Shown here piece after piece: positions 24,024 to 32,898 of a stretch of DNA of 64,000 bases (within the stretch, counting starts at the first letter, position 1; each line of letters begins with the position of its first letter). The stretch comes from Chlamydiia bacterium (GTDB lineage: Bacteria > Chlamydiota > Chlamydiia > Chlamydiales > Simkaniaceae), in the NCBI GenBank assembly GCA_030429605.1, contig JAUIEV010000003.1, forward strand, positions 248,001 through 312,000. Reading direction: 5' to 3'. Under the pieces are notes generated by a model that was given only the letters and a program-made list of their open reading frames with translations, did no database searches and was not told the DNA's origin. The position numbers and the translations under genes were made by a program.

Positions 24024-26237
24024 CTATGCTAGCTTAAAAAAGGCTTCAAGTAATTCGTATTCATATTCATTTCGAACATCAGAAAAGTGAGCCGGCGCAA
24101 GTGATGGGAAACGAGTTCGACACACTCTCATAAGTTCTAGCGCCTTTTGACTTCTCTCTCTTTCATCTACGTCCCCAAGCTGAGCTATTGCCCATCGAAT
24201 GACTCCTCGGTAGCTCTCAGATGCAAAAATTGCATCGAGTTCAGAGGCAGTTTCACTTGGATCACTAGGATCCCCAATGAAGACACGTACATGAGCTGGC
24301 GCTGCACTTCCTGCACTCGGGACCGGTCTCATTGCAGAAGAGGCATACGCAAAACCTGCTCCTCTGCGGGGAGCTCCCGGGCGAGGTGCGGACGTAGAAA
24401 GATGGAGAAAGGCTCGAAAAAGCTCTGCTTCGTGTCGTTTGGTTACATCAAAATGCTCATATCCCAATCCAGGGTATTCTCGCATGTATGAGCCAACGAG
24501 AAAACGGACATACTCTTTTCTTTCCATATCTCCTGCAACACGAGAGAATCGCCCAAGCTTTTCAAGCATTCGATCTACAACCGCACGTTCCCCTCTCACA
24601 GCAACGCTACGCATGGTGGATGATAACGGGTGTATATTTCCCACTCCTCGAGCGGAAGCGGCAGCTGCACGTGGAGGCATAGAATCAAAATCATCGTCTT
24701 CAAATCCCGTTTCGCCCAAAGCGGAAACCCGTCGGTGGCCCTCTTCTGCGGCAGCAGGAGAGTCAACAACAAAGGCCCTGAAGCATCGTATGTGCGCTTC
24801 AATAACTCGCAATGTTGTTTCAGCTTCGGCCTTTAAATTTTCTAACCGAGATTCTTTTTTCTCCAGCTTCTTTCTTTCAAATGTAAGCCTTGCATTTCCC
24901 CAATGTGTAACCCCTGCAACAACCCTCGTTGTGAGGGATGCGATCGCTTGTACTGCATCAAACGGGTCATCAGCACGTTTCGTGATATTTGTCGCATCCA
25001 TAACCATCGTTGCACCTGCAGCAATAAATGATGTTCCAAGAGACATTCGAGAAAGAAAATTATTTAAGTCATACCCACAAATTCTTGGCCGAGCCCTGTA
25101 TTCTTCATCAGCAAGTTCAAGAGCATATTGAACGATACACATCTGTTCACGCAAAAAGGTAATAACACGCTTAAAATCTATGGAGGGTATATTCCCACTT
25201 TTTTCTTGCTCACCAATAAACGTTATGTACATTTCAACAGCACTGCGAGCACTTGATACAGCCACAAACCAATCCTGAATTGTCACACCAATATTTGGGA
25301 TAACTCGTTCTTCCCCTCTTGCAGGGAAAACGTCGTCGTCAGGAGCTTGTGCAGCCAAGCTTCTAGAAAGCCCCTCTCCTCCTCGAGGAGAGCTCGTGAT
25401 CATTGAACTGTCTTTCTCTTCAATAGAGCCACTAGATGCAATACGTTCTGCCACTACTTCGTTCAATGCATTGCCAATAGCCGTCTCGCTAAAAATAAAT
25501 CCTTGAAGTGTTGCTATATCATATTCCATTAAAAGGGCATGTAACGCCTCTTTGGGAGGCAGATCCCACTCATGCTGCTCTGCAAAATTTTGAATAGCAT
25601 CTTCTATTCGGAAAACTTCTTCTGAGAGGCTGGTTTTTTGCTTCACTCGTATTGACCATTGCGTGAGAGATGCACTTATTGCCTGCATAAGCTTTCGAGC
25701 CGCTGTATCAACCGCAAGTACTTTCCCTATTTTTTCTTCTGTGTTAACAGCCCGTTGACCCATGCGAGCTGCAAGCGGAGGGGCCACGAGTTGAATACCG
25801 GACACTGTCGTTGCTGAGAGAATAAGCCATGAAGGGTATTGCCTAAGGTTTAATGAGGCGACATCAAGAAAAATACCTCCTCCAAAGCTCATTGTTGAAA
25901 CAACATGCGCAAAACTCGAGCCCGACCGATATGCTATATCAATGCAAGGCGCTTTTCTTCCCTCTTGTGCTTTAATATATTTCTGAGCAAGTCGGGATAT
26001 TTGGAGCAAGCGTCTATTTTGAGCCTCTAAAAGAGATTCAAATTCTGGAAGCGTTCCATTTTTTCGTAACACTTTTTGCACATGTTTAAACAGCTCATTC
26101 ACGACCGTGCTTGATTTTTCAAACTCCTCTCGTAATTGACCAGGAGACCATTTCGCAATGTCTGTTTCTGTAAAAACAATGTCGTCTGTACTCTCACCTA
26201 CATAAGGGGGTTGAGCCATAACGTGCTGAAGTGCCAT
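24024..26237 (-). CDS. large hypothetical protein with two internal duplications (737 aa)
   Basis: A 737-residue protein with no family I recognise. It carries two kinds of internal repeat. The first (about 47–153 and 334–441) is a helical segment with N/S-G-x-(L/I)-P, then A/R-P-C/R, then a Gly/Ser-rich hydrophobic stretch (STMSFGGGIFLDVASL; compare SRMSLGTSFIAAGATMVM), which may be membrane-inserting. The second (about 555–615 and 675–737) ends in YPGLGYEHFDVTKRHEAELF and FPSLAPAHFSDVRNEYEYEL. A low-complexity Arg/Pro/Ser linker sits between. The start has AAGGAGA 6–7 nt upstream. It lacks a signal peptide, and the hydrophobic pairs make it an effector or inclusion-protein candidate, by inference only. 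Confidence 0.7.
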   Translation of the reverse strand: MALQHVMAQPPYVGESTDDIVFTETDIAKWSPGQLREEFEKSSTVVNELFKHVQKVLRKNGTLPEFESLLEAQNRRLLQISRLAQKYIKAQEGRKAPCIDIAYRSGSSFAHVVSTMSFGGGIFLDVASLNLRQYPSWLILSATTVSGIQLVAPPLAARMGQRAVNTEEKIGKVLAVDTAARKLMQAISASLTQWSIRVKQKTSLSEEVFRIEDAIQNFAEQHEWDLPPKEALHALLMEYDIATLQGFIFSETAIGNALNEVVAERIASSGSIEEKDSSMITSSPRGGEGLSRSLAAQAPDDDVFPARGEERVIPNIGVTIQDWFVAVSSARSAVEMYITFIGEQEKSGNIPSIDFKRVITFLREQMCIVQYALELADEEYRARPRICGYDLNNFLSRMSLGTSFIAAGATMVMDATNITKRADDPFDAVQAIASLTTRVVAGVTHWGNARLTFERKKLEKKESRLENLKAEAETTLRVIEAHIRCFRAFVVDSPAAAEEGHRRVSALGETGFEDDDFDSMPPRAAAASARGVGNIHPLSSTMRSVAVRGERAVVDRMLEKLGRFSRVAGDMERKEYVRFLVGSYMREYPGLGYEHFDVTKRHEAELFRAFLHLSTSAPRPGAPRRGAGFAYASSAMRPVPSAGSAAPAHVRVFIGDPSDPSETASELDAIFASESYRGVIRWAIAQLGDVDERERSQKALELMRVCRTRFPSLAPAHFSDVRNEYEYELLEAFFKLA

Positions 26238-26397
26238 CTGTCTCTCCTTGCATCATTTCACGAAATATAAAAAAAACTTGTCTTTATGTAAATTTAAAAT
26301 TTCATTTATGAAATCTTTGCAAAAAAAGAAGTAAAAAAGACGCCACTTTCATGAGCATGTTTTACGTAGGAAAATATCTATGGAAAATAAAAGAATG

Positions 26398-26481
26398 TGC
26401 GAAAGGGGGGACTTGAACCCCCATGAGGTCACCCTCACTACCCCCTCAAGATAGCGTGTCTACCAATTCCACCACTTCCGC
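26398..26481 (-). tRNA. tRNA-Leu(GAG)
   Basis: Class II tRNA. Acceptor GCGGAAG/CTTTCGC, anticodon stem CTATC/GGTAG around loop TTGAGGG (anticodon GAG), a long variable arm and T-arm GGTTCAAGTCC. CCA is not encoded. The gap from 26238 to 26535 holds this gene and otherwise only A+T-rich sequence. Confidence 0.95.
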
Positions 26482-26535
26482 AAAATGATGTAGACATGTA
26501 TCATACGCAGCAGTTTCATTCTCTGCAAGGAATTG

Positions 26536-26811
26536 ATGAAAACATTCTGTATTTTTTTTATTCGGATATATCAGTGGACAATCAGCCCACTCCTCGGAAG
26601 CAACTGCAGGTTTTATCCAACATGCTCACACTATGCTATTGAGGCGATTTCGAAACACGGCGCATTCAAAGGAATCTACTATGCTCTACGTAGAATTGGA
26701 AGATGCCATCCTCTCTCAAAAGGGGGATATGATCCCGTTCCTCCTACGCCTGAGAGCCTGTGCCTTCAAGAGCAGAAGAAGGAATCATCAACTTTTGCCC
26801 CGGACGAATAA
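26536..26811 (+). CDS. yidD: membrane protein insertion efficiency factor YidD
   Basis: A 91-residue YidD-family protein (DUF37). The family block is complete: [20 protein letters not shown], then [10 protein letters not shown], and the [13 protein letters not shown] end with the conserved Cys residues. It assists YidC-dependent membrane insertion. I prefer ATG 26536 (AAGG 5 nt upstream) to the adjacent TTG. The 3' 68 nt overlap the convergent LysM gene. C. trachomatis has it in the same order between recO and pheT. Confidence 0.93.
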   Translation: MKTFCIFFIRIYQWTISPLLGSNCRFYPTCSHYAIEAISKHGAFKGIYYALRRIGRCHPLSKGGYDPVPPTPESLCLQEQKKESSTFAPDE

Positions 26812-27958
26812 CATCTGTTTTTTCAAGGTTATTTTTAGCTCTTAATTCCTTGATACTCACCTTAAATTTGAGCGAAAGCTTCCACAATGAATCGCCAGGC
26901 TTTACAATGTACTCTTTTTGCAACGCAGGAACTTCAGTGTATGCATTCTGCTCAGCTTTCGGTGCGACAGTCTGATACGTTTTAGGATGCTGTCTCTTTT
27001 CTGCTATTTCACGCAACTTTAACTCGGCTTTCTCTTTCACATATTGAGGACGAATACCTTGGGCCAAGCTATGTAAAAAAAATGTCATTTTTTCTGAAGT
27101 ACCTTCAAGAAGGTCTATCACAGCGCTGAGCTGCTCGTTGCGGGCACTTTCTAGTAAAAAGGGACTTTCATGCTCGACAAGAAGCGCTGCGGCGGCTTTT
27201 GACCGCTCTTTCACAAGATATGCTAGCGTTTTTCGAATAACAACTGTCGGTTCCTCACTATCTGCCTTTCGGGCAATTCGGAGTATTCCATCCCAGCTCC
27301 CCTCTGCAAGAAGGCGGAGGAATGGCTGTTTGTTGAGGCGAATACCACCGCGCTCAAACACTTTCCGAAGACGAGTGCACTCTGGTGTCAAATACATTGC
27401 ATCTTCAAGTGAGCGAGAGCCCTCATGCTCCTTTAACTCAAGAAACAGCCCTTTCGGGGTGAGAGGCCATTTTTCTGTCCGGGTGAATTGGACAATAGTT
27501 TCAAACGTCTCATCTGTCATTTCAGGAAAGAGAGTAATAACAATCTGCTCTTCACCATCTGGGTTTGTAAAAGAATAATTTCTCACTTCAAAAGGAAGTC
27601 CACCAACCGCTTTTTCTATGTGAAAGTTATGAAAACAGACGAGGCATGAAAGTGCTACATCTCGCACACGAATTCCATCTGCAATCACCTCAGTATTCTC
27701 AAGCTGTGGCAGGAGTTCTCTAAAAGAGGCTGCAAGAAGTCGAGCAACCTCTTTTTTCACAGCATCCGAAAGCTCTCCTCTCGTAGCAACTTGAGGCATT
27801 GGCTCTTCATGCATCACGAGCTGTTCTTTATCTGAAACGGCAATATAAACAAGTGAGGAAAGAAGCCCTATATTCAGTGCAACACTCACGATAAACGCAG
27901 CTGTTAAAGCTTTTATGGTTGGTTTCTCTTCGAGCAAATCGCCCACTTGACTACCCAA
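26744..27958 (-). CDS. membrane-anchored LysM-domain protein
   Basis: A 404-residue protein with one N-terminal membrane anchor (about 17–39), a long helical periplasmic region with a Cys pair (SCLVCF), and a LysM domain at about 345–392 ([20 protein letters not shown], then [18 protein letters not shown]). LysM binds peptidoglycan or chitin-type glycans, so it probably tethers an envelope complex to the thin chlamydial peptidoglycan. The start is uncertain: the TTG at 27958 has no Shine-Dalgarno, but any start after residue 40 would lose the anchor. It corresponds in position to CT474. Confidence 0.8.
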   Translation of the reverse strand: MGSQVGDLLEEKPTIKALTAAFIVSVALNIGLLSSLVYIAVSDKEQLVMHEEPMPQVATRGELSDAVKKEVARLLAASFRELLPQLENTEVIADGIRVRDVALSCLVCFHNFHIEKAVGGLPFEVRNYSFTNPDGEEQIVITLFPEMTDETFETIVQFTRTEKWPLTPKGLFLELKEHEGSRSLEDAMYLTPECTRLRKVFERGGIRLNKQPFLRLLAEGSWDGILRIARKADSEEPTVVIRKTLAYLVKERSKAAAALLVEHESPFLLESARNEQLSAVIDLLEGTSEKMTFFLHSLAQGIRPQYVKEKAELKLREIAEKRQHPKTYQTVAPKAEQNAYTEVPALQKEYIVKPGDSLWKLSLKFKVSIKELRAKNNLEKTDVIRPGQKLMIPSSALEGTGSQA

Positions 27959-28023
27959 TTTTAGAGTTTACTTGTGCATCGCCATATGGTAAAGTTTTGA
28001 GTCAAAAAAACCAAAGAATTTCT

Positions 28024-30396
28024 ATGCGAGTCCCACTTTCATGGCTTAAAGAGCTCATTCCTACTTCAAAAACACCCGAAGAGATCGGTGACATCCTCAC
28101 TCTAGCAGGGCTAGAGGTTGATGATATTCGGGAGACTCCCCTTTCCTTCTCAGGTATCATCGTTGCAGAAGTAACGTCCACTTCTCCTCACCCTGAAGCC
28201 GACAAGCTCCAAATTGCTTCTGTACACACAGGGAAAGAAACGGTTCAAGTTGTTTGCGGTGCAAGCAATTGCCGCCCAGGACTTCGCACTGCATTTGCGA
28301 CTATTGGAGCTACACTAAAAGCTGAGGACGAAAAAGTTATTAAAATTAAAAAAGGGAAGCTTCGCGGCATCGTGTCAGAAGGAATGCTGTGTGGAGCAAG
28401 CGAACTGAACCTTCCAGGTGACAATGGTGGCATCATGGAACTCTCTGAAGAAATACCGTTGGGAACGTGTCTCTCCACTCTTTACAGCGACACCATTTTC
28501 GAAATCTCACTCACTCCAAACTTAGGACACTGCACAAGCATCCTTGGTATTGCCCGCGAACTTTCAGCACTCACGAATACCCCCCTTCATCAAAAAACCA
28601 TCTCAATCACAAAGACACACGCCCTCTCCCCCTTGTCTGTTGGCATTCACTCTGATGAGTGTTCATCGTACGTATGCCGTCGTCTTTCAAACGTGAATGT
28701 AGGCCCATCGCCTGCTTGGCTCTCAGAAAGACTCGAAAACGCAGGCATTCGGAGTATAAACAATATCGTCGATGTAACCAATTACGTCATGCTTGAACTA
28801 GGACAGCCCATGCATGCGTTTGATGCCACCCTCCTTGCCGGTGACACACTGATTATTGACTCCTCTTCTCAAGATGAGGAAATGATTACACTCGATGAAG
28901 TTCAAAGACATATCCCAAAAGGGACGCTCCTTATATACGACACAGTAAAACCGCTTGCAGTTGCTGGAGTTATCGGAGGAGCCTCTTCATCTATAAGTGA
29001 CAAGACAACAGACATCGTTCTAGAGGCTGCTCATTTTTCCCCTTCATCTGTACGAAAAAGCTCAAAGGCGCTCAACCTAAGAACAGAGTCCTCTTCTCGT
29101 TTTGAAAAAGGCGTTGACCCACTTCTCCAGAAAAAAGCAATTGAGTATGCCACAAAACTTCTCATTGAAATTGCAGGAGCGACAGCGGCTGATGAAGTCA
29201 CTGAGATCTGCACAGCAAAATACACCCCAAGAGTGATTCCCTTTTCTCCAGAGAAATGCAACAAGCTCCTCGGCACAACACTCACGGAAGGTGAGATGGA
29301 CACATTGTTTAAGAGGCTCTCGATTGACTACGCAAACGGAAATGCTACTCCTCCGAGTTACCGAAATGATATTACTTCTGAAATTGATCTTGTTGAAGAA
29401 ATTGCACGGATGTATGGATATAATAACATCCCCAGAAAGCGCCCAACCTACACAACGCAAGCAAGACCGCATGATCCAGCATACCTCATTGAAGATATGC
29501 TCCGTGCAAAATGTATAGCCCTTGGCTTGCAAGAATTCATGACGTGCGACCTGATTAGCCCAGAACTCGCTCAACTTGGAGTGACGAGCACACTTGATGA
29601 AAATGCACACATACCCGTCTTGCAACCAAGTTCTATCGATCAGTCAATTTTACGCACCTCGCTTCTACCCGGAATGCTCAATTCAATTCAACATAACATG
29701 CTTCACGGGCACACAAACATTCACGCCTTTGAAATTGGGAAAATCCACTTTAAAACGAGTGATGGATATGAGGAGCGCCCAACGTGTGCACTCATTTTTA
29801 CAGGACAGGCTGCCCCACATTCATGGAGTATCGAAGACAGAAACGTTGACTTCTTCCAAGTCAAAGGGCAGGTTGAAAATCTCCTCGAAAGTATCGACCT
29901 GACTAAAGTGTCATGGGAGCACTCAACTCATGAAATCTTCCACCCAGGTGTACAGGCATCGATATACGCAGGAAAAGTGCAGATTGGTGCAATTGGTGAA
30001 ATCCACCCAAGACATACAAAGGCACTCGACATTAAAAACCGGGTCTTTTTCGTTCAACTCGACATTCAAGATATCCAAGCACTGAGAATAGGCACAGTGA
30101 AAATGGACCCACTCCCTCAATTCCCAGGATCTGCTCGCGATTGGACGTTGACGCTACCTGATTCGGTACCACACAATGCAGTTGTAGAGGCAATAACGAA
30201 AACGCCATCTAAGATTTTGCGCAAGGTTGAGCTGATCGATATTTATAGGAGTGAAAAAATCGGCAAGGACAAAAAAAATGTCACCCTCCGCTTAACATAC
30301 AGAAGTGACACAAAGACCTTAGCGCAAGAAGCGGTAGAAAAAGAACACCAAAGAATTACAAGCACTGCAAGCGCATCCTTGCCGGTTACAACGTGA
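28024..30396 (+). CDS. pheT: phenylalanyl-tRNA synthetase beta subunit
   Basis: A 790-residue PheRS beta chain, the same length I recall for C. trachomatis. In order: N-terminal SWLKEL segment, tRNA-binding (EMAP/Trbp111-like) domain at about 40–150 (IIVAEV, PEADKLQ, VCGASN), B3/B4 editing domain, B5 (IPRKRPTYTTQ precedes the synthetase-like core) and the C-terminal anticodon-binding FDX-ACB domain (RDWTLTLPDSVPHN). It charges tRNA-Phe with PheS, which is elsewhere. The start at 28024 gives the standard MRVPLSWLKEL; the frame is open 35 codons further upstream, overlapping the divergent LysM gene. Confidence 0.96.
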   Translation: MRVPLSWLKELIPTSKTPEEIGDILTLAGLEVDDIRETPLSFSGIIVAEVTSTSPHPEADKLQIASVHTGKETVQVVCGASNCRPGLRTAFATIGATLKAEDEKVIKIKKGKLRGIVSEGMLCGASELNLPGDNGGIMELSEEIPLGTCLSTLYSDTIFEISLTPNLGHCTSILGIARELSALTNTPLHQKTISITKTHALSPLSVGIHSDECSSYVCRRLSNVNVGPSPAWLSERLENAGIRSINNIVDVTNYVMLELGQPMHAFDATLLAGDTLIIDSSSQDEEMITLDEVQRHIPKGTLLIYDTVKPLAVAGVIGGASSSISDKTTDIVLEAAHFSPSSVRKSSKALNLRTESSSRFEKGVDPLLQKKAIEYATKLLIEIAGATAADEVTEICTAKYTPRVIPFSPEKCNKLLGTTLTEGEMDTLFKRLSIDYANGNATPPSYRNDITSEIDLVEEIARMYGYNNIPRKRPTYTTQARPHDPAYLIEDMLRAKCIALGLQEFMTCDLISPELAQLGVTSTLDENAHIPVLQPSSIDQSILRTSLLPGMLNSIQHNMLHGHTNIHAFEIGKIHFKTSDGYEERPTCALIFTGQAAPHSWSIEDRNVDFFQVKGQVENLLESIDLTKVSWEHSTHEIFHPGVQASIYAGKVQIGAIGEIHPRHTKALDIKNRVFFVQLDIQDIQALRIGTVKMDPLPQFPGSARDWTLTLPDSVPHNAVVEAITKTPSKILRKVELIDIYRSEKIGKDKKNVTLRLTYRSDTKTLAQEAVEKEHQRITSTASASLPVTT

Positions 30397-30503
30397 AAAA
30401 GTGGTTGAAGAAAACACGCAAAAAATCCATTGTAATTGAATATGTCGCGTACACATGCAGCGATCGCATTTATTTTTATTCTGAGATCTTTAGAGGAAAC
30501 TTT

Positions 30504-31511
30504 ATGAAAAACGTATATATCCCCGTTCTTATAGCAATGACAGGACTAAGCATTCTATCATGCAACAAGGATCGTTCAGATGACGAAGTAGTGACTCGTC
30601 GGTTCATTCATAAGTATGGATACGATGTTTCCAAAGAAGAGTGGGAAAGCACAGACTATCCAGGACAAGTCATGACGACGCTGCGCGATGGTGTCACCAT
30701 TACCGCAACCTACGAACAAGGCGTTCTTCACGGACCAACAACGTATACCTACCCTCATTCACAGACAAAAGAATGCACAGAATACTATGACCGTGGAACA
30801 CTGATAAAGAAAACAAACTATTCCCTACGCGGTATTCCGGCAAAAGAAGAACTCTATCTTTCACCCGTACATATCAAAACCACAAAATGGTTTAAATCTG
30901 GAACACCCATGTGTGTAGAGGAATTTAATGAAGGAAAGCTCATTCTCGGCGAATACATGAATGAACGGAATCAGCTTCTTAGTAGAATTGAAGAAGGAAG
31001 CGGCGTTCGGTTTATTCGAAATGATCGAGAGCAAATCGTCATGAAAGAAACATACGACGAAGGTGCTCCATCACTCCAGGAAACGTATCACGCAAATGGC
31101 ACACCACACAAGATTATCCCTTTGAAGGATGGTCAAATACACGGTGACAAAAAGGAATTTGCTGAAACCGGAGAGCCACTTTCTATCGAAACGTATGTCG
31201 AGGATAAAAAACACGGCCTCTCTTCATATTTCCAAAACGGCTCGAAGTACTTAGAGCTTGTATACGTTCGTGGATTTAGAGAAGGTCCAGAAAGACACTA
31301 CGTTGATGGCGAAACCCTTGTTGAAGAAACATTCTGGTCTCAAGGCGCAAAGCATGGCCCATCTTCTGTCTTTTACGATGGCCTGACGAAAACAGCGTGG
31401 TTTTATAATAACAGAAAAGTTACTCGCTCGAAATTTGAAGAGCTTTCACAAAGAGAGCTTGAAATTGCTGAGATGAACGAGCGAACAAAACCTGCAGAAT
31501 TTTTCGAGTAG
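30504..31511 (+). CDS. MORN-repeat-like lipoprotein
   Basis: A 335-residue lipoprotein with lipobox LSIL-S-C near residue 20. The rest is built from repeated YwqK/MORN-type units, such as YEQGVLHGPTTYTYP, WFKSGTPMCVEEFNEGKL, YHANGTPHKIIPLKDGQIHG and WSQGAKHGPSSVFYDG, which form a beta-solenoid. In chlamydiae a similar protein follows pheT (CT476). Its role is unknown, probably on the periplasmic face of a membrane. The start at 30504 has GAGGA 7 nt upstream; the longer frame that begins at 30393 overlaps the pheT stop and has no signal sequence. A strong terminator follows. Confidence 0.85.
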   Translation: MKNVYIPVLIAMTGLSILSCNKDRSDDEVVTRRFIHKYGYDVSKEEWESTDYPGQVMTTLRDGVTITATYEQGVLHGPTTYTYPHSQTKECTEYYDRGTLIKKTNYSLRGIPAKEELYLSPVHIKTTKWFKSGTPMCVEEFNEGKLILGEYMNERNQLLSRIEEGSGVRFIRNDREQIVMKETYDEGAPSLQETYHANGTPHKIIPLKDGQIHGDKKEFAETGEPLSIETYVEDKKHGLSSYFQNGSKYLELVYVRGFREGPERHYVDGETLVEETFWSQGAKHGPSSVFYDGLTKTAWFYNNRKVTRSKFEELSQRELEIAEMNERTKPAEFFE

Positions 31512-31547
31512 GCAAAACCTACCCGGCAATTCTTTCCCCTTTTTAAT

Positions 31548-31578
31548 AACACCTTCATGCACTTGAAGGTGTTTTTTT
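31548..31578 (+). terminator. intrinsic terminator after the MORN lipoprotein gene
   Basis: 10-bp stem AACACCTTCA / TGAAGGTGTT with a 6-nt loop and a run of seven T. Confidence 0.88.
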
Positions 31579-31616
31579 GTGCGCACAAAAATCGTAGAAC
31601 GTTAAAAAAAAATACC

Positions 31617-31709
31617 TTATGAAAAGTACGAGTTGTCGTCTAAGTGAAACAACCCCTGCAGCACTCCTTTATGAATAAGTTCACGAAGTGCTTGTAAAAT
31701 GCTCTGCAT
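31617..31709 (-). CDS. possible 30-aa microprotein or gene remnant
   Basis: A minus-strand ATG frame of 30 codons in the gap between the lipoprotein and the sigma-54 gene. The peptide is amphipathic helical (MQSILQALRELIHKGVLQGL at the start) and ends in FHLDDNSYFS. No good Shine-Dalgarno precedes it. It could be a remnant of a larger gene. The rest of the 31512–31845 gap holds the terminator and the sigma-54 promoter. Confidence 0.2.
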   Translation of the reverse strand: MQSILQALRELIHKGVLQGLFHLDDNSYFS

Positions 31710-31794
31710 GATAATCTCATAACTCTCTTACTATGAATTAGCTGTAATAATTTTTATATAAATAATCAAGTTTTTTCCCGATTCACTTGCCATT

Positions 31795-31810
31795 TGGCAT
31801 GATTTTTGCA
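31795..31810 (+). promoter_or_regulatory. sigma-54 (-24/-12) promoter
   Basis: TGGCAT, 5 nt (GATTT), TTGCA. The GG and GC dinucleotides have the exact sigma-54 spacing and only one consensus base (C at position 6) differs. The start of transcription would be near 31821, 25 nt before the ATG at 31846. This is the target class of the NtrC-type activator encoded at 14512–15702. Confidence 0.75.
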
Positions 31811-31845
31811 AATAGATAGTTAAGAAAACAAAGATGAGGGCTCGT

Positions 31846-32037
31846 ATGAAAACGAACGAATTATTAAAAAAGATCGCCAAGCTTGAGTCACTCTGTGACC
31901 AGCTCCAGTCTGAAATGAACTACATTGACAGTCTTCTCCGTGAGGTTGGTTTTGAAGAAGGCATGGAAACACTCAAAGAAGCCGCTATAGAGCTCATAGA
32001 AAAAAGAAGAGATGGACGAAGCGATCTTTCACAATAG
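31846..32037 (+). CDS. small coiled-coil protein under sigma-54 control
   Basis: A 63-residue, highly charged helical protein with a heptad-like N-terminal half (ELLKKIAKLESLCDQLQSEM, then NYIDSLLREVGFEEG). It has one Cys and no membrane segment. GAGGG lies 5 nt before the ATG at 31846; the earlier ATG at 31834 has none. From memory, C. trachomatis has a small gene, CT652.1, with a mapped sigma-54 promoter; this looks like its counterpart, but I cannot check. The function is unknown; size and shape would suit a chaperone, anti-factor or structural peptide. Confidence 0.8.
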   Translation: MKTNELLKKIAKLESLCDQLQSEMNYIDSLLREVGFEEGMETLKEAAIELIEKRRDGRSDLSQ

Positions 32038-32054
32038 AAAACGTGTGTACAGCG

Positions 32055-32088
32055 AAAAAAGCAGGGTGTCCACTCATCCTGCTTTTTC
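32055..32088 (+). terminator. intrinsic terminator after the sigma-54 gene
   Basis: Stem AAAAGCAGGGTG / CATCCTGCTTTT (one G·T) with a 6-nt loop and a T-run, 18 nt after the stop. It makes the sigma-54 gene a single-gene transcript. Confidence 0.85.
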
Positions 32089-32145
32089 TCTTTACAGAGT
32101 ACCACCCCCTCCTGCATCCTTACACACGTATAAAAGGATACATCA

Positions 32146-32898
32146 ATGCTTAAGCTCTACGAAGAACATGCGAAAAAGCCGCACCCGCCAAAAATTCCAG
32201 GGATTACAAAGAAAACCGCACGATTTCTTAAGTTGAAAAGCGCATGGTACCTCTTGACTCATGACACTGAGAAACTCTTTCTCAGATATGTATTGAAACA
32301 CCCCGTACGTTACCTTCTCCCTCTTTTGAAATCACTCTTCAAAAAGCACACCTTTACAATCGACAAAGACTTCTACCTCTATAACATAAAGGAGCCTATG
32401 GAAGTTCTCCAAGAACATGGTGTTTTTGTTTTAGGCTTTTCGTACTGTCAAAAACCACTTGATTGCCCATCAGGTCGATTTACAGACACATGTATACATG
32501 ACTCCAGCCATCCAGTGTGCAAGCAATGTTTTATTTGCCAAGCATGTGAAACGGCCCCACCTAAGACACGTCTCCTTTTCATTCCAACAGTTCACTATAT
32601 CGGAGAAAAATTATTAGAACTGAGAGAGATATACCCTGCAAAAGATATCACATTTCTCATAACCGCTTGTGAGCTTACACTCAAAATGTTTGCTGACTGG
32701 GGCAACATGGCAGGACTTCGAGGAATTGGAGTACGGCTTGATGGTCGGATTTGCAACACAATGAAAGCATTCGAATTATCCGAAAAAGGCATCAAGCCGG
32801 GAAGAACGATCGTTTTGGATGACACGCAAAAAAGGATCCTCTTCCTTCTTGAAAAACACCCTCTTCATAAGAAGGAAGAAACTACACTGCCTTGCTAG
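32146..32898 (+). CDS. hypothetical protein with a Cys cluster (250 aa)
   Basis: A 250-residue protein I cannot name. A compact cysteine/histidine cluster at about 104–136 (YCQKPLDCPSG, then TCIHDSSHPVCKQCFICQAC) looks like a zinc or iron-sulfur site with seven or eight Cys. The rest is soluble and helical, with a basic N-terminus and a hydrophobic stretch (VLKHPVRYLLPLLKSLF). A later segment (FLITACELTLKMFADWGNMA, then GLRGIGVRLDGRICNT) could form a Rossmann-like half. AAAGGA lies about 8 nt before the ATG. It overlaps the convergent trhO gene by 17 nt. Confidence 0.7.
   Translation: MLKLYEEHAKKPHPPKIPGITKKTARFLKLKSAWYLLTHDTEKLFLRYVLKHPVRYLLPLLKSLFKKHTFTIDKDFYLYNIKEPMEVLQEHGVFVLGFSYCQKPLDCPSGRFTDTCIHDSSHPVCKQCFICQACETAPPKTRLLFIPTVHYIGEKLLELREIYPAKDITFLITACELTLKMFADWGNMAGLRGIGVRLDGRICNTMKAFELSEKGIKPGRTIVLDDTQKRILFLLEKHPLHKKEETTLPC

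Noticed and set aside
27919-28023. Upstream extension of pheT
   Set aside because: PheT proteins begin MRVPLSWLKEL, which is at 28024.
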